This document shows, in pieces, positions 23,444 to 29,693 of a DNA stretch of 41,009 nt (position 1 is its first letter; each line of letters opens with the position of its first letter). The notes under the pieces are model-generated. The model saw only the letters and a list, made by a program, of their open reading frames with translations. It was not told where the DNA came from and ran no database searches. Origin of the DNA: CAZCCC01 sp964497245 (GTDB lineage: Bacteria; Patescibacteriota; Patescibacteriia; Buchananbacterales; UBA6539). The DNA lies in contig CAZCCC010000010.1 in the NCBI GenBank assembly GCA_964497245.1, positions 1-41,009 on the forward strand. The letters are read 5' to 3'. The position numbers were made by a program, and so were the translations under genes.

Positions 23444-23578
23444 TCTCGGATAATCCGAGATTAGCTGGATTAATTTTTAGTATTGCCTATCTCGACCAGA
23501 AGTCGCCGGAGGCGACTTGAGTAGAGAGATCACATAATAACCAGATGAGATTTCCACTCATCACGACTTCGTCGTGAT
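23444..23578. repeat. Triple-hairpin island between grpE and hsp20
   Basis: Three perfect hairpins follow one another: 23444-23460 (7 bp, 3-nt loop), 23500-23518 (8 bp, loop GGA) and 23560-23578 (8 bp, loop TTC). Short outer arms around the second extend its stem. The island fills the 180-nt space between grpE and hsp20. Confidence 0.75.
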
Positions 23579-23600
23579 TCGGTCGAAATTACAAAAAAAA

Positions 23601-24074
23601 CTACTTGGCTACTTTCACCTTTGCCGGGCTTAAAAGCTTACCTTGCAAAGTATAGCCTGGTTTAACTTCTTCAAATATTATATCGGTTTCAAATTCCTCT
23701 TTTTCTTCGTGGCTGACTGCTTCATGAAATTCCGGATTAAAGATTTCACCGACTGTTTTGATTTCTTCAATACCTAAATTTTTTAAAAAATCTTCAAACT
23801 GTTTTTTTATATGAAAAAAACCTTTTACCCATTCGGCGTCTTTTTTATCTTTTGGGACATGACAACAAGCAAGTTTGAAATGATCAAAAACCGGAATTAA
23901 CTCGGCAATCAAAGCGGCATTGGCAAATTGAATCACCTCTTTCTGCCTGCTTTCACTTTCTTTCTTAAAATTCAAATAATCAGCTCTGGCTCTTTTCCAA
24001 CCGTCAAGATATTCTTGGGCTTTTTGTTTAACAATTTCCAACTCACCTTTAGTTTGACTTTTATCTTTGTTCAT
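23601..24074 (-). CDS. grpE: Nucleotide exchange factor GrpE
   Basis: A 157-residue co-chaperone that releases ADP from DnaK. The N-terminal coiled coil covers about 10-60 (LDGWKRARADYLNFKKES). The C-terminal beta domain carries the signature GEIFNPEFHEAVSHEE and ends PGYTLQGKLLSPAKVKV. The ATG at 24074 is preferred over an in-frame start at 24140, because the extra residues resemble no GrpE and lie in the end of a palindromic element. It follows hrcA, as in many bacteria, but with a 150-nt gap occupied by that element. Confidence 0.96.
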   Translation of the reverse strand: MNKDKSQTKGELEIVKQKAQEYLDGWKRARADYLNFKKESESRQKEVIQFANAALIAELIPVFDHFKLACCHVPKDKKDAEWVKGFFHIKKQFEDFLKNLGIEEIKTVGEIFNPEFHEAVSHEEKEEFETDIIFEEVKPGYTLQGKLLSPAKVKVAK

Positions 24075-24106
24075 TTTTTCTTGATTTAATAAATAAAAAT
24101 ATAAAA

Positions 24107-24233
24107 ATTTTATTGGCGACGTCAAACGAGTGTCCAGCACCTGTTTTGTTAATTTTTTTAGTTTATATAAAAATTAACAAAACAGGTGCTGGGCCGAGCG
24201 CAAGGAGTCAAAAAGGGTTAATACCCTTTATTT
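24107..24233 (-). repeat. Palindromic element R1 between hrcA and grpE
   Basis: In minus orientation it opens with AATAAAGGGTATTAACC and GCTCGG and closes with ACGTCGCCAATAAAA, ends shared with the element at 35844-35995. Between them is a perfect 24-bp inverted repeat (24134-24157 with 24169-24192) around an 11-nt loop, unrelated in sequence to the cores of the other copies. The hrcA stop codon lies inside its left end. The opening AAAGGGT/ACCCTTT hairpin plus T-run can act as a terminator. Confidence 0.8.
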
Positions 24234-24932
24234 CTGAAAATTATTGATTATCTGCTGGCTATACTTGATTAAGCTGAAATTATTTTGATAATCCATTCTG
24301 ATTGGCCCTAAAATTCCCAACATTCCATTATTATTTTTACTTTCATATTTAGTAATGATTGAACTACAGTCTTGGCCAAAAGGATTTTTTTTGCCGATAT
24401 AAACTTTAATTTCTTTATTTGTATGGCTAAAAATTTTACTAATTACTTGATCCAAATGATCTATTATTCGGCTTAAGTCATAAACAAGCTGATGTTTTTC
24501 AAATTCCGGTTGGGAAAACAAATTTGACAATCCGGTATAATAAAAATCTGAATCAGAAAATGCTACAAAAACCGCTCCGTTGGAAAATTCCGCCATCCCC
24601 TTTGCCAGGCTTTTTATTACCTTCGGTTCAAGTTCATCAAAAAAATCAACTGATTCTTTTAAAATCTTTCTTTCTTTTTTCCCTAATTCAATATTGCTTA
24701 AAAAATTAGCAACAAAAAATTCATAACCTTTTTCAGTTGGTACCCTGCCGGCAGATGTATGCGGATGAAAAATATAACCCTCTTTTTCCAGTTCAGACAT
24801 TTCATTTCTAATTGTAGCAGGACTCAAATTAAAACCACCTGCCGAAGAAATTAATTTTGAACCTACCGGCTGGGCATTTTTAATATACTGAGAAATAATT
24901 ACTTTAAGTAATTCCTGCTTTCTTTGATTCAT
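24228..24932 (-). CDS. hrcA: Heat-inducible transcription repressor HrcA
   Basis: Repressor of chaperone genes that binds the CIRCE operator. It is 234 residues, shorter than the roughly 340 of classical HrcA. The N-terminal winged helix (1-75: GSKLISSAGGFNLSPATIRN, then GYIFHPHTSAGRVPTEKGYEFF) and the C-terminal phrase GILGPIRMDYQNNFSLI are both present, so the shortening is internal, in the dimerisation domain, and not a truncation. Its own promoter overlaps a perfect CIRCE 28 nt upstream, so it is autoregulated. It heads the grpE-hsp20-dnaK series; whether all share one transcript is uncertain given the palindromes between them. Confidence 0.96.
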   Translation of the reverse strand: MNQRKQELLKVIISQYIKNAQPVGSKLISSAGGFNLSPATIRNEMSELEKEGYIFHPHTSAGRVPTEKGYEFFVANFLSNIELGKKERKILKESVDFFDELEPKVIKSLAKGMAEFSNGAVFVAFSDSDFYYTGLSNLFSQPEFEKHQLVYDLSRIIDHLDQVISKIFSHTNKEIKVYIGKKNPFGQDCSSIITKYESKNNNGMLGILGPIRMDYQNNFSLIKYSQQIINNFQK

Positions 24933-24959
24933 TTTTGCTAAATTAAGTCTATTTTTTTA

Positions 24960-24986
24960 TTAGCACTCTCATCCTTTGAGTGCTAA
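24960..24986 (-). promoter_or_regulatory. CIRCE operator (HrcA binding site)
   Basis: TTAGCACTC (24960-24968), 9 nt, GAGTGCTAA (24978-24986) is an exact match to the CIRCE consensus. It sits between the hrcA promoter and start codon, where bound HrcA would block transcription. Confidence 0.97.
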
Positions 24987-24990
24987 TTTT

Positions 24991-25019
24991 ATTTTAAACA
25001 AACTTAAAAATCTTGTCAA
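24991..25019 (-). promoter_or_regulatory. Consensus sigma-70 promoter of hrcA
   Basis: TTGACA (25014-25019), a 17-nt spacer and TAAAAT (24991-24996). The -10 box ends 4 nt before CIRCE. Confidence 0.85.
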
Positions 25020-25080
25020 GAGTTTTTTATAATATTAATAAAATCCCCTGAAGTCCAAATAAGACACAAGGGATAAAAAT

Positions 25081-25094
25081 TTGCTTAATTAAGC
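25081..25094 (-). terminator. Possible terminator of the dapB unit
   Basis: A 5-bp TGCTT/AAGCA stem with an AATT loop is followed in the minus direction by AATTTTTA. The stop codon of the downstream in-frame reading lies within it. A second, imperfect hairpin follows at about 25040-25075. Confidence 0.4.
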
Positions 25095-25214
25095 ATTTTG
25101 AGACAACCACGCGAGGCTTGTAATCACCAGGCCAAACATACCAATTATTATCGAACTGTTTAAACTCCAGACAGGGTTTGCCTTGTTATCACTAATTTCC
25201 GCTTGAAATGGGAA

Positions 25215-25985
25215 TTAAGCAATTCCATAGACATCGTTCATGTCATAAAGACCCGATACTGTTCTGTTGATAATCCAATTAATGGCACAGACTGCGCCAT
25301 TAGCAAATACTCTCCTGCTGCCGGCCTCGTGTTCATAAGTAAAAACCTCGTCAGGACCAAAGAACGTTACAGTATGCTTGCCAAACACGGTTCCCCCGCG
25401 GACTGAATGGATATAAATTTCCTGCTTTTTCCTTGGCTCATCTGATCTGCCCTTTGGCCTGCCTACTTTTACGGCTAGCTGCGGATCCAAATTTCTGCCA
25501 AGACAAATCTGTTCGGCCAGATTCATCGCCGTCCCACTTGGACAGTCAAGCTTTTCTCCATGATGATGTTCAACAATTTCTACCGTCCAACCTGCCGGCA
25601 AAATTCTTGCCGCTTCTCTAACCTGTCTGGCAAACAATGCAACTCCCAAACTGAAATTGTTAGAGATAATAATCGGAATTCGGTCAGAAATACTTTTCAA
25701 AAAAGCAATATTCGCATGGGAAAGCCCGGTGGTTGCAACGATTACAGGGATGCGTTTTTTTGCCGCAACTTGTGCTTGGGCTGCAACCTCATTGGGATTA
25801 TTGTGCGAAATAAGCAAAACTTCTGCTTCAGTTAACGCTTCTTCAATATTTTCCGGGAAAAAAAATTCCACCCCGGAAAGCTCAGCATTCTTCAAATCAA
25901 CTACGCGGATAACGCATCTGCTAGGCAATATTGAGCCAATTTCAATTCCAAGTTTGCCAAAACCTGCTATGCATACAGTATTCAT
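25215..25985 (-). CDS. dapB: 4-hydroxy-tetrahydrodipicolinate reductase-like protein
   Basis: A 256-residue enzyme of the DapB family, which reduces the diaminopimelate/lysine precursor with NAD(P)H. The Rossmann motif is GFGKLG (8-13). The catalytic phrase is EHHHGEKLDCPSGTA, with Cys where Ala is usual. The C-terminal IHSVRGGTVFGKHTVTFFG and SRRVFANGAV follow. The end SGLYDMNDVYGIA is normal for the family. No other lysine or cell-wall diaminopimelate gene is in the window. AGGAG lies 9 nt before the ATG. Upstream are a promoter, a lysine-rich leader ORF and a terminator-like hairpin, so attenuation by lysine supply is possible. Confidence 0.9.
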   Translation of the reverse strand: MNTVCIAGFGKLGIEIGSILPSRCVIRVVDLKNAELSGVEFFFPENIEEALTEAEVLLISHNNPNEVAAQAQVAAKKRIPVIVATTGLSHANIAFLKSISDRIPIIISNNFSLGVALFARQVREAARILPAGWTVEIVEHHHGEKLDCPSGTAMNLAEQICLGRNLDPQLAVKVGRPKGRSDEPRKKQEIYIHSVRGGTVFGKHTVTFFGPDEVFTYEHEAGSRRVFANGAVCAINWIINRTVSGLYDMNDVYGIA

Positions 25986-26054
25986 TTTCTAATTCTCCTT
26001 TCAGGATTGTTGGACTTTTTTAATTGCCCTAAATAATTTTCTTGCCTTGGGCGG

Positions 26055-26092
26055 CTTAGAAAAAAACAAATTTAGAATAAGACATCTAAATT
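26055..26092 (-). promoter_or_regulatory. Terminator-like hairpin in the dapB leader
   Basis: On the minus strand AATTTAGA and TCTAAATT pair across an 8-nt loop and are followed by TGTTTTTTT. It lies between the leader ORF stop and dapB, the position of an attenuator. The stem is all A/U apart from two G-C pairs, so its strength is doubtful. Confidence 0.45.
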
Positions 26093-26112
26093 CTTTTAAC
26101 TAAGGTTCCAAT

Positions 26113-26157
26113 TTATCGGGTAAACAATTGAATCCACTTTCTTTTTTTCATTTTCAT
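26113..26157 (-). CDS. Putative lysine-rich leader peptide of dapB
   Basis: A 14-codon ORF reading MKMKKRKWIQLFTR, with four lysines and two arginines. AGGAG precedes it; the second ATG (26151) has the better spacing of 8 nt and would give a 12-residue form. It lies 49 nt after the predicted start point of a TTGACA-N17-TAAGAT promoter and about 130 nt ahead of dapB. The combination resembles amino-acid attenuation leaders, here matching the pathway product lysine. Short ORFs occur by chance, so this is an inference. Confidence 0.45.
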   Translation of the reverse strand: MKMKKRKWIQLFTR

Positions 26158-26212
26158 TTCTCCTAATTATTGTTCGTTGTAAATGTCAAATTTTGTCTTT
26201 AATGGCAAACAT

Positions 26213-26241
26213 ATCTTACTTAATTACTTCTTAAATGTCAA
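26213..26241 (-). promoter_or_regulatory. Predicted promoter of the dapB unit
   Basis: TTGACA (26236-26241), a 17-nt spacer and TAAGAT (26213-26218) on the minus strand, giving a leader RNA of about 220 nt before dapB. The neighbouring 26270-26300 holds a 7-bp inverted repeat, TGCTAAT/ATTAGCA. Confidence 0.6.
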
Positions 26242-26356
26242 TATTACAAGTTATGTTATAATATATATTGATGCTAATTGTGGCTATATTATTAGCAATG
26301 CTGTGGTAATTTTACATAACCAGAAGTTCTAAATTTCTGAAACTAAAACTAAAGCT

Positions 26357-26385
26357 ATTGCAAAAAAATAAATATAGTGCTATTA
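26357..26385 (+). promoter_or_regulatory. Predicted promoter and leader hairpin of rpmE
   Basis: TTGCAA, a 17-nt spacer and TATTAT precede rpmE. The leader of about 60 nt contains a perfect 8-bp hairpin, AATAAAGT/ACTTTATT, at about 26393-26416, and no Shine-Dalgarno sequence. Confidence 0.5.
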
Positions 26386-26448
26386 TATGCCAATAAAGTT
26401 AATATTGACTTTATTTCAATAATTAGCGCTTAACCAGCCTTAATAAAT

Positions 26449-26751
26449 ATGAAAAAAGATATTCATCCGAAATATTATTCTGATGCCAAAGTTATTTGTG
26501 CCTGCGGCAACAGCTTTAATGTCGGCTCAACAATGCCTGAAATCCACGTTGAAATATGTTCAATGTGCCATCCTTTTTATACCGGCAAGCAGAAGCTTGT
26601 TGACTCGGCAAGAAGAGTGGAAAAATTCAAAGAAAGAGCAGCTAAACAAGAAAAAGTGGCATCTGCCAGAAAAGGCAAAAAAGCCAAAAAAGTAAAAAAA
26701 ACCGCAGCAAGCACAGCTAAGACTAAGAAACCTGAAAAAAAAGAAAAATAA
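26449..26751 (+). CDS. rpmE: 50S ribosomal protein L31
   Basis: A large-subunit protein of 100 residues. The L31 core (1-65) has the zinc-binding form, with CACG near residue 17 and CSMC near 38, then HPFYTGKQKLVDSARRVEKF. A Lys/Ala-rich tail of about 35 residues is added to the usual length of about 70 and is probably disordered and rRNA-binding. It leads rpmE-prfA-prmC, a familiar grouping. A hairpin with a T-run separates it from prfA and could set the ratio of L31 to RF1. Confidence 0.95.
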   Translation: MKKDIHPKYYSDAKVICACGNSFNVGSTMPEIHVEICSMCHPFYTGKQKLVDSARRVEKFKERAAKQEKVASARKGKKAKKVKKTAASTAKTKKPEKKEK

Positions 26752-26764
26752 CTAAATAAAACAG

Positions 26765-26790
26765 AAGCTCCCTTTTTATGGGAGTTTTTG
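26765..26790 (+). terminator. Intercistronic terminator between rpmE and prfA
   Basis: CTCCC (26768-26772) pairs with GGGAG (26780-26784), extended by weaker A-T pairs, and is followed by five T. It ends about 13 nt before the prfA start, so prfA expression depends on read-through. Confidence 0.7.
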
Positions 26791-26802
26791 TTATGTAAAA
26801 AT

Positions 26803-27846
26803 ATGGAAAATAATTTTGAAGAATTAAAAAAACAATACAAAGAAATTGAAAATAAATTAAGCAGCCCGGAAATCACAAATAATCCCAAAAAAATAAAGGA
26901 ACTCTCAAAAGAATTTAACCGACTTGAACCGATTATAAAAAAAATTGACGATTTGCAAAAAACCGAAAATCGTCTGATTTTGGCTAAAAATTCACTGCAA
27001 GAAGAAAGCGAAGAAGATCTGATTACTATAGCCCAAGAAGAAATTTTAAGTCTTTCCGAACTCAAAGAAAATTTAGAAAAAGAAATAATAAAAGATCTGG
27101 AAGAAAAAGACCCTTTTGATAAAAAAAATATAATTATTGAAATTAGGGCCGGCACTGGCGGAGATGAGGCCGCGCTTTTTGCCGCTGATCTTTTCAGAAT
27201 GTACTGCCGTTATGCAGAGGACAAGGGTTGGAATACAAAAATCTTAAATTCTAACAAAATCGGAATAGGCGGATTTAAAGAAATAATTTTTGAAATAGTT
27301 GGAAATGGCGCCTACAGTAATTTAAAATATGAAAGCGGAGTCCACCGTGTCCAAAGAGTTCCGGAGACAGAAAAGAGCGGCAGGGTCCATACTTCAACTT
27401 CAACTGTAGCGGTTTTGCCGGAAGCCGAAGAAATAGATATAAAAATCAATCCAGAAGATTTAAGAATAGATGTCTTCCGTTCCGGCGGACATGGTGGACA
27501 AAGCGTCAATACAACTGATTCGGCCGTCAGAATAACCCATCTGCCGACAGGCACGGTTGTAAGCTGCCAAGACGAAAAATCACAACTAAAAAACAAAAAT
27601 AAAGCGATGCAGATATTGCGTTCTCGGATACTCTTGAGCGAGCAAGAAAAAATGGCTAAAGAGCGCGGCGATGCCAGAAAGTCGCAAATCGGTTCAGCCG
27701 AAAGATCAGAAAAAATCAGAACCTATAATTTTCCTCAAGACCGTGTCACTGATCACCGGATTAAGCAAAATTTCAGCCAAATTGAATCTATTATGAACGG
27801 TAATATTCAGCAAATTGTTGATAAACTTAGAGAAACAAGTAAATAA
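26803..27846 (+). CDS. prfA: Peptide chain release factor 1
   Basis: Recognises UAA and UAG on the ribosome and triggers peptide release. The 347-residue form from the ATG at 26803 is chosen over a TTG five codons earlier that lies in the terminator's T-tract. The stop-codon tripeptide is PET, in RVPETEKSGRVHTSTSTVAV, the P-x-T form of RF1. The catalytic GGQ is in SGGHGGQSVNTTDSAVRITH. The N-terminal helical domain is rich in Lys/Glu. prmC, which methylates the GGQ glutamine, follows 42 nt downstream. Confidence 0.97.
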   Translation: MENNFEELKKQYKEIENKLSSPEITNNPKKIKELSKEFNRLEPIIKKIDDLQKTENRLILAKNSLQEESEEDLITIAQEEILSLSELKENLEKEIIKDLEEKDPFDKKNIIIEIRAGTGGDEAALFAADLFRMYCRYAEDKGWNTKILNSNKIGIGGFKEIIFEIVGNGAYSNLKYESGVHRVQRVPETEKSGRVHTSTSTVAVLPEAEEIDIKINPEDLRIDVFRSGGHGGQSVNTTDSAVRITHLPTGTVVSCQDEKSQLKNKNKAMQILRSRILLSEQEKMAKERGDARKSQIGSAERSEKIRTYNFPQDRVTDHRIKQNFSQIESIMNGNIQQIVDKLRETSK

Positions 27847-27888
27847 TATACTAAAATATTATAGTATTTTTAATACTCTGGCGTTTAT

Positions 27889-28749
27889 ATGACTGTTCAG
27901 AAAACATTGGTGTGGGCAATTACAAAACTCCGAGAAACATCCCCCAGCCCCTCCCTTGATGCGGAGGTTTTATTTTCTTTTACATTAAAAAAACAAAAAG
28001 AATTTTTATATACCCACTCGGAATATCAACTTACCAAAAACCAGAGAAAAAAACTAAATAATCTGATTAACAGACGGGTCAAGGGCGAACCGATTGCTTA
28101 CATAACAAATACCAAAGAATTTCATGGCCTTGATTTTTTTATTAATAAAAATGTCTTAATCCCCCGTCCGGAAACGGAATTGCTGGTAGAAGAAGTAATT
28201 AATAAAACACTAAGACAAAAAATCAAGAAAACAAAATTCAAAATAGCTGACATTGGAACCGGTTCGGGTTGCATTATCATTTCCATAGCTAAAAGCTGCA
28301 AGCTAAAAGCTATAAGCTGCTATGCTACTGATATCTCTAAACCAGCACTTGCAGTCGCCAAAAAAAATGCCAAAAAACACAAAGTTAAAATAAAATTTCT
28401 TTATGGTAACCTACTTGAACCGCTGAAAAATAAAAAAATAGATATTGTTGTGGCAAATTTGCCTTATGGCTGGCAACAATGGAAAAATAATACTTCCGCT
28501 CGGACTAGCGGCCTTAAATTTGAACCGCAAAAAGCACTATTTGCCAAAGAAAATGGCCTTTACCTTTACTACAAGTTCTTTGAACAAATTGCAAAAAGAA
28601 GACAAAAGCCAGAATTAATCTTGGGCGAATTTGACCCGCGACAGAAAATTGGTATGCAAAAATCTATAAAAAAACACCTGCCGCAATACTGTCTGGAAAT
28701 AAAAAAAGACCTAGCAAAACTAGATCGGATGTTTATTCTTAAATTATAA
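27889..28749 (+). CDS. prmC: Release factor glutamine methyltransferase PrmC/HemK
   Basis: Methylates the glutamine of the GGQ motif in release factors. The protein has 286 residues. An N-terminal helical domain (1-85) holds the ARRxxGEPIAYI-like RRVKGEPIAYITNTKEFHGL. The SAM-binding motif is IADIGTGSGCI (about 122-132), with the preceding VLIPRPETELLVEEV. The substrate-binding NPPY is NLPY here (VVANLPYGW), so one proline is lost. Its position directly after prfA fits its substrate. It has no Shine-Dalgarno sequence and no clear terminator before the converging minus-strand gene. Confidence 0.95.
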   Translation: MTVQKTLVWAITKLRETSPSPSLDAEVLFSFTLKKQKEFLYTHSEYQLTKNQRKKLNNLINRRVKGEPIAYITNTKEFHGLDFFINKNVLIPRPETELLVEEVINKTLRQKIKKTKFKIADIGTGSGCIIISIAKSCKLKAISCYATDISKPALAVAKKNAKKHKVKIKFLYGNLLEPLKNKKIDIVVANLPYGWQQWKNNTSARTSGLKFEPQKALFAKENGLYLYYKFFEQIAKRRQKPELILGEFDPRQKIGMQKSIKKHLPQYCLEIKKDLAKLDRMFILKL

Positions 28750-28771
28750 AATATCTGACTTAGAGCGGAAT

Positions 28772-29116
28772 TTAAGAATTTTCTTCTGCAAACTTTGTTA
28801 ATGGAGCATGCCTGTCTTCTGCAAAATATGCATGGACACTGTCCGGAAACCTTTCAATGGGATCATTAAGGAAACTTTGCAAATATTTCACAATCTTTAT
28901 CACCCAAGGATTAGGCAATTCGCAGTTTAGCAGTATGATGTGTAGAGTTTGGACATGCTGGCGAAGCGCTGGTCCATTATTAAAAAGCAACTGGTTTTCA
29001 TAATTTCTGCCGTCTTCCCATTCCAATACTATCTTGATTGTAATTTCTTCAATCCCAAATTCCAATAAAAATTTCCGGGCTTTTTCAGCAATTTCTTGTG
29101 GCAATTTTTCTAACAT
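28772..29116 (-). CDS. Orphan small protein, unknown function
   Basis: A 114-residue soluble-looking protein from the ATG at 29116, chosen because AAGGAG lies 6 nt before it. The next in-frame start upstream would put the promoter inside the gene. The N-terminal half is helical and acidic (EKLPQEIAEKARKFLLEFGI), followed by a VLEWEDGRNYENQLLFN segment and a His/Pro-containing C-terminus. No family is recognised. It has its own promoter, TTGCAA-N16-TATAAT. About 50 bp of upstream DNA is shared with the next orphan gene, pointing to common control or common origin. Confidence 0.6.
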   Translation of the reverse strand: MLEKLPQEIAEKARKFLLEFGIEEITIKIVLEWEDGRNYENQLLFNNGPALRQHVQTLHIILLNCELPNPWVIKIVKYLQSFLNDPIERFPDSVHAYFAEDRHAPLTKFAEENS

Positions 29117-29149
29117 TAGATACTCCTTTTTTCTAATTAAATGATAATT

Positions 29150-29203
29150 AAAGAACATTTTAACCCCCAACAATATTATAATTCAATAATATTTTTTTGC
29201 AAA
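29150..29203 (-). promoter_or_regulatory. Shared promoter-leader block, copy 1
   Basis: Contains TTGCAA (29197-29202), a 16-nt spacer and TATAAT (29175-29180), then GGTTAAAATGTTCTTT near the start point. Most of it recurs at 29584-29640 ahead of the other orphan gene. Confidence 0.65.
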
Positions 29204-29209
29204 TAAAAA

Positions 29210-29237
29210 AGACCTTAAAGTAAAAAATATAAGGTCT
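29210..29237 (-). terminator. Rho-independent terminator of the 100-residue orphan gene
   Basis: AGACCTTA and TAAGGTCT pair perfectly over 8 bp, followed in the minus direction by TTTTTTATTT. The stop codon TAG lies at the foot of the stem. Confidence 0.85.
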
Positions 29238-29538
29238 ATTTACAAGGAGCGCATGCCGCAGGGCAATAAAGCATCGGATTCTTTTCAATATCCAAGAAAA
29301 TCTGAGTTAAACGCTTTAACTCTTCCTCTTCAAAATCGCCAAACAATAAATTTCTGATATCCAATATTGCCTGTTCCCATGCGTAGGAATGACCAATAAT
29401 CTGAGATCTCTCATAATCAGGATTTTGGCCCCAACAAACAATCATCACAGCTTTGTGAAAGTCTAAACCTAAAGCCATTAAGACGAAAATCGCCATTTTC
29501 TCAACTGAGATACTTCTTAAATTAATCACAATTGTCAT
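29236..29538 (-). CDS. Orphan small protein, unknown function
   Basis: A 100-residue protein starting MTIVINLRSISVEK, with a hydrophobic stretch at about 15-36 that may be a buried helix or a weak membrane segment, then an acidic EEEELKRLTQIFLDIEK helix. The last 20 residues hold three cysteines (CPAACAPCK), a possible metal or disulfide site. No family is recognised. AGGAG lies only 2 nt before the ATG, unusually close. It has its own promoter and terminator, so it is a single-gene unit. Confidence 0.6.
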   Translation of the reverse strand: MTIVINLRSISVEKMAIFVLMALGLDFHKAVMIVCWGQNPDYERSQIIGHSYAWEQAILDIRNLLFGDFEEEELKRLTQIFLDIEKNPMLYCPAACAPCK

Positions 29539-29583
29539 TTCTCCTGTTTTGTTAATACACCAAATTCAATTAAAATTATCAAT

Positions 29584-29640
29584 CAAAGAACATTTTAACC
29601 TTCAATATCATTCTGCTTCAATAATATTTTTTTGTCAAAT
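29584..29640 (-). promoter_or_regulatory. Shared promoter-leader block, copy 2
   Basis: Contains TTGACA (29633-29638), a 17-nt spacer and the weaker CAGAAT (29610-29615), followed by the same GGTTAAAATGTTCTTT as copy 1. The leader to the ATG at 29538 is about 65 nt. Confidence 0.6.
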
Positions 29641-29693
29641 CAAAAAATCTTGCAAAACAAGATAAATTAATAATTACTAAAAACTTAACCTTA

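Noticed and set aside
24228..24932. HrcA truncated by insertion of element R1
   Set aside because: Although short and with its stop inside R1, the protein keeps the normal HrcA C-terminal phrase GPIRMDYQNNFS, so the lost residues are internal.
25986..26241. Lysine (L-box) riboswitch upstream of dapB
   Set aside because: The leader is only about 220 nt, A+T-rich, and shows none of the conserved multi-helix core expected of that riboswitch; a leader-peptide model fits better.
26577..27155. Minus-strand frame opposite rpmE and prfA, rich in Ser/Phe
   Set aside because: It is the antisense of Lys/Glu-rich coding sequence and overlaps two certain genes.
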